Source of the DNA: Clostridiales bacterium
GTDB taxonomy: Bacteria; Bacillota; Clostridia; Peptostreptococcales; Anaerovoracaceae
Assembly: GCA_022773945.1 (NCBI GenBank)
Contig: JALFNS010000013.1
Coordinates: 1 to 64,000 of the forward strand
Length of the DNA stretch: 64,000 bases
Direction of reading: 5' to 3'
The notes beneath the pieces are model-generated. The model saw only the letters and a program-made list of their open reading frames with translations. It searched no databases and was not told the origin of the DNA. Below are positions 16,504-23,139 of this stretch, one piece after another; the first letter of the stretch is position 1; each line of letters starts with the position of its first letter. Both the position numbers and the translations under genes were made by a program.

Positions 16504-17898
16504 ATGAATTATCTCGGAATCGAAGTTAATGTTAAAAACATGCCTCCCCTTGACAGCGAATTTATCCCCATGGGAGTGTGGATGAAGGAGTATGAGAAAG
16601 AGGCCACGCGTCCCGTCGGTATATCAGTAGAAAGAGAAGAGGGCAAGATTACGCGCTTCGAGACTGCACTCAGAGGAGAAGAGTTTGAAGCGGCAAATCT
16701 TCGCTATCTTGAGAGATATATCAAGTTCTGCCTCTGGAGCGTCGGCGGATGGAAGGTTTCCGTCTGCGGCTGCGACGAAGAGGCGGCTAAGGTGAAGGCC
16801 GACTACATGAGAGGCTCGGCTAGAGATTTTGACGTGGAGTTCATGATGAACACCTACGAGAGAGATTTCGTGTTTGAAATATGTGATCCGGCTGAAATGC
16901 CTGAAGCCAACGATGCGGACAAGTCAGTGGGCGGACATCTGGAAGGCTGCAGAATCGGATTTGATGCCGGCGGCTCCGACCGTAAGGTTTCTGCCGTTAT
17001 CGACGGAGAAACCGTATACTCGGAAGAGGTCGTATGGCATCCTAAACTTTCGGAAGATATATCATATCAGTACAACGGAATCGTTGATTCCCTGAAGACG
17101 GCTGCCTCCAAGATGCCGCGAGTTGACGCTATAGGCGTATCCACTGCCGGTGTTCTCATAGGCAACGCTCCTATGGTGTCTTCAATATTCCTGAAAATTT
17201 CAAGGGATGACTGGGATCAGGTCAAGACCGTCTACGAGCGTGCTGCTGCGGAAATAGGCGATGTGCCTATCGTAGTTGCCAATGACGGAGACGTTACGGC
17301 ACTGGCAGGCGCCATGAGTATGGATATGGCACCGGTACTTGGAATCGCCATGGGAACCAGTGAAGCGGGCGGCTACGTGAATGCGGAGAAAAACGTTCTC
17401 GGCTGGTTCAACGAACTGGCTTTCGCTCCGGTAGATCTCAACGAGGAAGCCATGGCTGACCCGTGGTCGGGCGACAGAGGCGTCGGGGCTACCTACTTCT
17501 CACAGGACTGCGTTATCAAGCTCGCTCCTGCGGCGGGAATTCAGCTGGATGAGAGCCTCGCTCCTGCGGAAAAACTCAAGGTGGTTCAGGATATACTCCA
17601 CGGCGAGAAAGGCTCTGAGAAGGAGCGTGAGGGCGCAAGACAGATATTCCTTTCAATAGGAGCATATCTGGCGCACACACTGATTCTCTACGGAATGTAT
17701 TACGACCTTAAGAACGTTCTCATACTCGGGCGTGTAGCTTCGGGAGAAGGCGGAGAAATCATGGTTTCCGAGTGCAACAGAGTACTCAGCGATGAATATC
17801 CGGAATTCGCGGCAGGACTTAAGGTAATGCTTCCGGATGAAAAGATGAGAAGAGTCGGTCAGTCGGTTGCCGCGGCAAGTCTGCCGGAGATTAAATAG
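16504..17898 (+). CDS. ROK-type (ASKHA) sugar kinase with a separate N-terminal domain
   Basis: A 464-residue protein in two parts. Residues 1 to about 145 form a domain I do not recognise. From about 150 on it resembles ROK kinases: phosphate-1 loop IGFDAGGSDRK, then IGVSTAGVLIGN, catalytic-type ANDGDVTALAGAM and the glycine-rich GIAMGTSEAGGYVN. The zinc-binding cysteine motif of many ROK proteins (CxCGxxGC) is absent. ROK kinases are normally near 300 residues, so the N-terminal domain is extra. Neighbours (NahK-like kinase, nagA) suggest GlcNAc, ManNAc or a related sugar as substrate. Confidence 0.72.
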   Translation: MNYLGIEVNVKNMPPLDSEFIPMGVWMKEYEKEATRPVGISVEREEGKITRFETALRGEEFEAANLRYLERYIKFCLWSVGGWKVSVCGCDEEAAKVKADYMRGSARDFDVEFMMNTYERDFVFEICDPAEMPEANDADKSVGGHLEGCRIGFDAGGSDRKVSAVIDGETVYSEEVVWHPKLSEDISYQYNGIVDSLKTAASKMPRVDAIGVSTAGVLIGNAPMVSSIFLKISRDDWDQVKTVYERAAAEIGDVPIVVANDGDVTALAGAMSMDMAPVLGIAMGTSEAGGYVNAEKNVLGWFNELAFAPVDLNEEAMADPWSGDRGVGATYFSQDCVIKLAPAAGIQLDESLAPAEKLKVVQDILHGEKGSEKEREGARQIFLSIGAYLAHTLILYGMYYDLKNVLILGRVASGEGGEIMVSECNRVLSDEYPEFAAGLKVMLPDEKMRRVGQSVAAASLPEIK

Positions 17899-17911
17899 AG
17901 GGGGATAAGAG

Positions 17912-19030
17912 ATGATTTACAGAAACGGAATTGTATTTAAGGACGGCAGATTCGTCAAGGAGGATTTCATTGTAGAGGATGGGGTCTTCGTGGAAGAAGC
18001 GAATTCCTCCGAAGAAACGGATCTTTGCGAAAAGCATGTAATTCCGGGGCTCATCGATGTCCACACACACGGAGCCATGGGCGCTGATTTTTCGGACGGA
18101 GATTACGATGGCTTGAAAGAAATGGCGGCATACCTGGCGAAATCTGGGGTTACGGCCTTTGCGCCTGCGGGGATGACGCTGCCTTACGAAGTGCTTGACA
18201 AGGCCTTCAGGAACGGCAAGAGACTTCACGACGAAATGCCTGAGGGTCATGCGCGCCTCATGGGAATCAATATGGAGGGGCCTTATTTCTCGGAGAAGAA
18301 GAAGGGTGCGCAGAACGGCGCATACCTGAGAAACCCTGATTTCGATGCGTTCAAGGAACTGTTTGACGGGTGCGGAGGGCTCATTGCACTTGCAGATGTG
18401 GCGCCGGAGCTACCGGGAGCTGTGGAGTTTACCGAGAAGGCGTCAAAGCTGACGACGGTATCGATTGCACACACAGACGCGGATTACGATCAGGCAAAAG
18501 CCGTAATAGATGCGGGTGCTACCCACCTGACTCATCTTTACAATGCCATGCCGCCGATACACCACAGAAAACCGGGCGTAATCGGAGCGGGATCGGAGAA
18601 TGATGATGTGATTGCAGAACTCATATGTGACGGGTTCCACGTGCATCCGGCATCGGTGAGAATGGCATTCAAGCTCTTCCCGGGAAGAATATGCCTCATA
18701 AGCGATTCTCTTCGTTGCTGCGGAATGCCGGAGGGTAAGTATGAGCTTGGAGGACAGGACATTTTTCTCAAGGAGGGAGAAGGTGTTGCACGTCTTGAAG
18801 ACGGAACCATCGCAGGTTCGGCAAGTAACGTGTACACATGCATGCTCAATGCAATAGAGTTTGGAATAGACGTGGAAACTGCGGTAATCGCTGCCACACT
18901 TACTCCGGCCAGACAGATTGGTGCCGATGACAGAATCGGTTCCATAGAGCCGGGCAAGTTTGCCGACTTCGTCGTATGCGACGAGAATCTGAATGCTAGA
19001 GACGTTTATATTGGAGGAAAGAAACTTTAA
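17912..19030 (+). CDS. nagA: N-acetylglucosamine-6-phosphate deacetylase NagA
   Basis: A 372-residue amidohydrolase that removes acetate from GlcNAc-6-phosphate. The metal-site HTH is at about 51-53 in DVHTHGAMGADF. Further metal or substrate residues are seen in NMEGPYF, SIAHTDADYDQA, THLYNAMPPIHHR and the catalytic aspartate of LISDSLRC. The product feeds GlmM or glycolysis. Its stop overlaps the ahcY start (TAATG), so the two are translationally coupled. Confidence 0.95.
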   Translation: MIYRNGIVFKDGRFVKEDFIVEDGVFVEEANSSEETDLCEKHVIPGLIDVHTHGAMGADFSDGDYDGLKEMAAYLAKSGVTAFAPAGMTLPYEVLDKAFRNGKRLHDEMPEGHARLMGINMEGPYFSEKKKGAQNGAYLRNPDFDAFKELFDGCGGLIALADVAPELPGAVEFTEKASKLTTVSIAHTDADYDQAKAVIDAGATHLTHLYNAMPPIHHRKPGVIGAGSENDDVIAELICDGFHVHPASVRMAFKLFPGRICLISDSLRCCGMPEGKYELGGQDIFLKEGEGVARLEDGTIAGSASNVYTCMLNAIEFGIDVETAVIAATLTPARQIGADDRIGSIEPGKFADFVVCDENLNARDVYIGGKKL

Positions 19031-20301
19031 TGGAATACGATATTCGTGATATAAATCTGGCACCTTCGGGAGAGATGAAGATAAGCTGGGTTAAAAACAA
19101 CATGCCTCTGCTCAGAGGACTGGAGGAGGAATTCCTCAGAGACAAGCCTTTCGATGGCGTGAAGATTTCCCTCTCTGTTCATCTGGAGGCCAAGACCGCA
19201 TATCTGTGCAGAGTTCTCGCTGCCGGCGGGGCTCAGATGTCTGTGACAGGCTCCAATAGCCTTTCCACTCAAGATGACATAGCGGCGGCGCTGGCGGCGG
19301 GAGGCATGAAGGTTTTCGCATATCACGGTGCCACTGATGAAGAATATAACAAGCATATTGAGATGTGTCTGGAGCACAAGCCTAATATCATAATCGATGA
19401 CGGCGGCGATCTGGTGAGTCTGATTCACAACAAGAGACCGGACCTGGGCGAAGAATGCTGGGGCGGCTGTGAGGAGACCACCACGGGCGTAATCCGTCTC
19501 AAAGCCATGGAGAGGGAAGGTATTCTCAAGTTCCCTATGGTTGCCGTTAACGATGCAGATTGCAAACATCTCTTCGACAACAGATACGGGACGGGGCAGT
19601 CTGTCTGGGACAGTATTATGAGAAACACCAATCTCATAGTGGCTTCCAAGACCGTGGTCACAGTGGGATACGGCTGGTGCGGCAGAGGAATCGCCATGAG
19701 GGCTGCGGCTCTGGGCGCCCGTGTAATAGTTACTGAGATTGATCCGGTCAAGGCCATCGAAGCCAGGATGGACGGATACGATGTAATGCCTATGGCCCAG
19801 GCGGCCCCTCTGGGAGATATATTTGTCACGGCCACAGGCTGCATGCACACCATAACCACCGAGCACATGAAGACCATGAAGGACAGAGCGATTCTTGCCA
19901 ATGCCGGCCATTTTAATGTTGAAATCGATATGGCAGGTCTGGAGAAGGAAGCCGTGGACAGCTATCCTGCCCGTAACAACATCACTGCTTACGTGCTGCC
20001 GGGAGGCAAGACGGTCAACGTTATAGGAGAAGGCAAGCTGGCCAATATAGCCGCCGGCGACGGGCATCCTGCGGAGATCATGGATATGAGTTTCGCCGTA
20101 CAGGCTCTCAGCGCAGGCTACGTGCTGGAGGCCCACAAGAACGCGAAGAACGGCGCGATGAGCACCCTGCCGAACAAGGTCATAGACGTGTCCTCTGAAA
20201 TCGATGAAATCGTTGCCCGCAGGAAGCTGGATGCCTGGGGAATAGAGATAGATACACTGACACCGGAGCAGAAGGAGTATCTGGAGTCGTGGGAAGTATA
20301 G
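19030..20301 (+). CDS. ahcY: S-adenosylhomocysteine hydrolase
   Basis: A 423-residue NAD-dependent enzyme that splits S-adenosylhomocysteine into adenosine and homocysteine. The NAD-binding loop is VGYGWCGRGIAMRA, the substrate residues lie in NDADCKHLFDNRYGTGQS, and the C-terminal region has NLAA-like GKLANIAAGDGHPAEIMD. Length matches the form without the 40-residue eukaryotic insert. It is the last gene of the cdaA-nagA operon, an unexpected partner for amino-sugar genes. Related nucleoside or formycin hydrolase activity is possible but not suggested by the sequence. Confidence 0.93.
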   Translation: MEYDIRDINLAPSGEMKISWVKNNMPLLRGLEEEFLRDKPFDGVKISLSVHLEAKTAYLCRVLAAGGAQMSVTGSNSLSTQDDIAAALAAGGMKVFAYHGATDEEYNKHIEMCLEHKPNIIIDDGGDLVSLIHNKRPDLGEECWGGCEETTTGVIRLKAMEREGILKFPMVAVNDADCKHLFDNRYGTGQSVWDSIMRNTNLIVASKTVVTVGYGWCGRGIAMRAAALGARVIVTEIDPVKAIEARMDGYDVMPMAQAAPLGDIFVTATGCMHTITTEHMKTMKDRAILANAGHFNVEIDMAGLEKEAVDSYPARNNITAYVLPGGKTVNVIGEGKLANIAAGDGHPAEIMDMSFAVQALSAGYVLEAHKNAKNGAMSTLPNKVIDVSSEIDEIVARRKLDAWGIEIDTLTPEQKEYLESWEV

Positions 20302-20347
20302 GCGGCTTCTGTGCCACGTCGAGAAAGTAACAATTTTATTTAAAAAA

Positions 20348-20410
20348 CCCCGGTCATGACGGAGAGGTGTTGCCGAAAGGCGACCTCCGATACTTCCGGG
20401 GCTTTCTTTT
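20348..20410 (+). terminator. Branched terminator after ahcY
   Basis: An outer stem CCCCGG (20348-20353) / CCGGGG (20396-20401), preceded by six A and followed by CTTTCTTTT, encloses a second stem. The inner stem pairs CGGAG with CTCCG and GTTGCC with GGCGAC around a GAAA tetraloop (20375-20378), with a four-base bulge AGGT. It is more elaborate than a plain terminator. Confidence 0.7.
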
Positions 20411-20456
20411 AACTTCGTGAAAGGTGCTCGAACAGGGAATGCTTGATGCAGTTAAT

Positions 20457-20726
20457 TTCTGACAAAAGTTCAAGATAAGCTTCGGTATTGTCAGAAATCT
20501 GAGTGAGAGCAAGCTGAATTCTGACAAGAACCTGCTTAAGGAGGAGGTGTTTGTCAGAAGCAAGACATGTGATGGTAACACTCCTTAAGTGTCATCATTT
20601 ACAACTGCTACTTACCCGGGAAACTCTGACAAAGTATGCCTCGAATTCGCGATCCTTGTCAGAAAAACCTATGACTTAGCTTAAGAATCTGACAAATTAT
20701 TTCTGAGAAAGATGGTTTTGTCAGAA
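20457..20726. repeat. Array of eight 8-9 bp half-sites, alternating in orientation, about 31 bp apart
   Basis: TTCTGACAA or its core TCTGACAA lies at 20457, 20519, 20625 and 20688; its reverse complement TTGTCAGAA lies at 20488, 20551, 20656 and 20718. Step sizes from core to core are 30, 32, 31, then 74, then 31, 32 and 30. The intervening 22-23 bp stretches are unrelated to each other. The whole lies between the 3' ends of ahcY and gltX and holds no gene. No function is known to me; see findings. Confidence 0.9.
20570..20597. repeat. Imperfect palindrome in the centre of the array
   Basis: TGATG (20570-20574) and ACACT (20578-20582) pair with AGTGT (20588-20592) and CATCA (20593-20597). 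It lies within the 74-base central gap of the half-site array, near the array's dyad centre at about 20592. Confidence 0.55.
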
Positions 20727-20802
20727 TCTCAATATTTTTACAGATAAAATCCTTTCACCGGCTGAAATGCAGGAAGCAATGAGCACATTGAATGAGTAAG
20801 AG

Positions 20803-20838
20803 TAATAAAGGCTGCCGTATAATTGCGACAGCCTCTTT
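20803..20838 (-). terminator. gltX terminator
   Basis: On the minus strand GGCTGTCG (20826-20833) pairs with CGGCAGCC (20810-20817), followed by TTTATTAC. It lies just past the gltX stop and belongs to the recurrent GGCTGYCGC hairpin family. Confidence 0.8.
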
Positions 20839-20842
20839 ATCG

Positions 20843-22546
20843 CTAGATCAGCGCCTTAATCCTGGCTCTGGTGCGTTCCTCGCCCAGTATCTGCTGGATT
20901 GACCAGAGGTCAGGCGACTGGCTACGGCCCATGAGGGCTATGCGGATAACGGTGGAAACGTGACCCACGTGGCCTTTGTAGTCCTCCGGATGCTTCTTGT
21001 AGTCCTTCGGTTTGGCGGCGTATCCCATGTCCACGGCGATTTCTCTGATCTTGTCGAACCAGGCACTCTGATCGTCGCTGTGATCGTAACCGGCCTCATA
21101 TCTTCTGAGAATCTCAGCCGCATCCTCATCGGAAACCTCCTCCGGAATCTGCTCTCGTATAACGAAGTACTTGTCATAAAAGTAGCTGATGAAATCAAAA
21201 ATCTGTGATGCGTACACAAGATCTTTCCTAGGCTTCTTGTCCTGTCTGCCCAGATCGAGAATTTTCGTCAGGTAAGCTTTCGCCTCATCGCTGCCGCCGA
21301 GAAGGTCGGCTGCCGCAGGTTTGAATTCTCTCGCCCATTCGACAAGGAAATCCGCCAGTTCCTCGGCAGGAATTTTCAGCAGGACGTCCTTAGATATATC
21401 ACGCAGCTTGTTAAGGTCGAAGAGGGCTCCGCCGCTGCTCATCTTCTCCGTGGTGAAGGCGAACTCATCGGCAGGTGTATCCGGGTTGTCACGGCGCCAT
21501 TCCTCGAAGTTGGAATTGAGTATGGTCAGGAGATATTCCTTGACAGCCTGAGGGTGATACCCTTCCTTTCTGTAGTAGTCCAGACTCAGCTCCGGATCCT
21601 TCCTCTTGGAGAGTTTCCTCTTGTTTCCAGTCTCCTCGTCAATTTTCATGAGAACGGCCGTGTGACAGTATACAGGCGGTTCGAAGCCCAGCTTCTCGAA
21701 GAGCTCTATGTGAATCGGCAGGGACATGAGCCATTCCTCGCCGCGGACCACGTGTGTGGTTCTCATGAGGTGGTCGTCCACAACATGGGCGAAGTGATAA
21801 GTAGGAATGCCCGTAGCCTTGAGAATGATAACGTCCTGGTCGTTGGCAGGCATGCTCACCTTGCCTCTGATGGCGTCCTGTACGGTTATATAGCGCAGTT
21901 TAGGGGTTCCGTCCTCCTTGAGTTCACCGGTAAGATTGCCGTCGGATCTGAGACGGATAACATAAGGCATGCCTTTCTCAATGTTGGAGCTGATCTCATC
22001 GAGGGTGAGATTGCGGCTCTTCTCGGCATATTTGCCGTAGATTCCCGTTGTCTCCTGGGCGGCTTCCTGCTCGGCTCTTATAGCAGCCAGCTCCTCCTCC
22101 GTGAGGAAGCAGGGGTACGCCAGGCCCTTCTCAACCAGGGATTTCGCAAAGGCCTGATAAACAGGGCCTCTCTCCGACTGGAAGTATGGGCCGTATGATC
22201 CTATTTCCGTAGGATTGCCGTCTTCATCAAGCACAGCACCCTCATCGAAGTTTATTCCGAAGAATTTCAGAGAGGAAACTATGGTTTCCACAGCGCCCTC
22301 AACGAAACGCTTATCATCTGTGTCTTCTATTCTCAGATAGAATGTGCCGCCGCTCTGGTGTGCCATACGCTCGTCAACGAAGGCACCGTAAAGGTTGCCC
22401 AGATGAATGAAGCCCGTAGGGCTGGGACCCATACGTGTGACTTTGCAGCCTTCCGGCAGATCACGGGCAGGGTAGAGGTTCTCATAGTATTCCGGCGTTT
22501 TATCCGTATTGGGAAACAGCAGTTCCGCTAATTTGTTGTAATCCAT
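20843..22546 (-). CDS. gltX: Glutamyl-tRNA synthetase
   Basis: A 567-residue class I synthetase charging tRNA-Glu. The HIGH-type motif is HLGN in GPSPTGFIHLGNLYG (about residues 40-54), the second class I motif is KLSKR (about 313-317), and RIEDTDDKR marks the glutamate-specific Rossmann fold. It is longer than the usual 470-500 residues because of insertions and a longer C-terminal anticodon-binding part. No second glutamyl-type synthetase is seen in this window. The gene is divergent from the arsR gene and converges on ahcY. Confidence 0.95.
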   Translation of the reverse strand: MDYNKLAELLFPNTDKTPEYYENLYPARDLPEGCKVTRMGPSPTGFIHLGNLYGAFVDERMAHQSGGTFYLRIEDTDDKRFVEGAVETIVSSLKFFGINFDEGAVLDEDGNPTEIGSYGPYFQSERGPVYQAFAKSLVEKGLAYPCFLTEEELAAIRAEQEAAQETTGIYGKYAEKSRNLTLDEISSNIEKGMPYVIRLRSDGNLTGELKEDGTPKLRYITVQDAIRGKVSMPANDQDVIILKATGIPTYHFAHVVDDHLMRTTHVVRGEEWLMSLPIHIELFEKLGFEPPVYCHTAVLMKIDEETGNKRKLSKRKDPELSLDYYRKEGYHPQAVKEYLLTILNSNFEEWRRDNPDTPADEFAFTTEKMSSGGALFDLNKLRDISKDVLLKIPAEELADFLVEWAREFKPAAADLLGGSDEAKAYLTKILDLGRQDKKPRKDLVYASQIFDFISYFYDKYFVIREQIPEEVSDEDAAEILRRYEAGYDHSDDQSAWFDKIREIAVDMGYAAKPKDYKKHPEDYKGHVGHVSTVIRIALMGRSQSPDLWSIQQILGEERTRARIKALI

Positions 22547-22594
22547 TGTTGATCCTTTCGTATAAGTGGTATATGGACTTCCCGTCCGTGAAAT

Positions 22595-22623
22595 ATTATA
22601 TCATGGGAAACTTTTATTGTCTT
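22595..22623 (-). promoter_or_regulatory. Probable gltX promoter
   Basis: On the minus strand AAGACA (22618-22623), a 17-base spacer and TATAAT (22595-22600). The -10 box is consensus and the -35 is weak. It lies about 50 bases before the gltX start. Confidence 0.5.
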
Positions 22624-22637
22624 GCCTCAATATTCAC

Positions 22638-22667
22638 TTGACAGTTGAATATACATTCAACTATAAT
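22638..22667 (+). promoter_or_regulatory. Promoter of the arsR-type/ATPase operon with operator 1 in the spacer
   Basis: TTGACA (22638-22643), 18-base spacer, TATAAT (22662-22667). The spacer is filled by a perfect dyad, AGTTGAAT (22643-22650) and ATTCAACT (22655-22662), touching both promoter boxes. Such 12-2-12-like dyads are the usual sites of ArsR/SmtB repressors, so a bound repressor would block RNA polymerase directly. Confidence 0.85.
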
Positions 22668-22679
22668 GTGTTCAGAAAC

Positions 22680-22699
22680 AGTTGAACAGATATTCAACT
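22680..22699 (+). promoter_or_regulatory. Operator 2 for the ArsR-type repressor
   Basis: AGTTGAAC (22680-22687) and ATTCAACT (22692-22699) form a second dyad with the same spacing as operator 1 and one mismatch. It lies 37 bases downstream of operator 1, inside the 5' untranslated region just before the ribosome site. Confidence 0.8.
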
Positions 22700-22713
22700 A
22701 TGCAGGAGGGAGT

Positions 22714-23139
22714 ATGAGCGCAGATAAAAGAGAAACCAGAGGATGTGATTGCTGGTGCAGACACGAGGACGTTGTCGAGGGAGTCAGAGAGAGACTGCCG
22801 GAGGACGGTGCTCTGGCGCAGATGACGGAGATATACAGAATTCTGGGGGACAGAACCCGCCTCAACATACTTTCGGCCCTTAACTGTCACGAAATGTGCG
22901 TGGGAGATCTGGCGGTGCTTCTCGACATGAGCAAGTCCGCCGTATCCCATCAGCTGAGAGTTCTCAGAGAGAACAGGCTCGTCACCAACGAGAGGTGCGG
23001 CAGAAACATCTACTATTACCTGGCGGACGATCATGTCAAGGATATGCTCGACATAGCCCTGGATCACGTGAGTGACGAGGGCTGTTGCCGTCAGGATAAG
23101 GTTAGACATCACAACAAGGAGGAACTGACAAATGAGTGA
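22714..23139 (+). CDS. ArsR/SmtB family metal-responsive repressor (CadC/CzrA-like)
   Basis: A 141-residue winged-helix repressor that should leave DNA when metal binds. The N-terminus is cysteine-rich (CDCWC, about 11-15), and the alpha-3 region carries CHEMCVGDL, both like the CadC cadmium/lead site. The last helix has DDHVKDMLDIALDH, which reproduces the D-x-H and distal H of the CzrA zinc site. The DNA helix is SKSAVSHQLRVLREN. The start is set by AGGAGGG (22704-22710). It overlaps the ATPase gene by 8 bases, and two dyads upstream suggest autoregulation by metal. Confidence 0.92.
   Translation: MSADKRETRGCDCWCRHEDVVEGVRERLPEDGALAQMTEIYRILGDRTRLNILSALNCHEMCVGDLAVLLDMSKSAVSHQLRVLRENRLVTNERCGRNIYYYLADDHVKDMLDIALDHVSDEGCCRQDKVRHHNKEELTNE

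Noticed and set aside
20457..20726. CRISPR-like array
   Set aside because: The repeated unit is only 8-9 bp and alternates in orientation, the spacers are 22-23 bp, and no cas gene is near.
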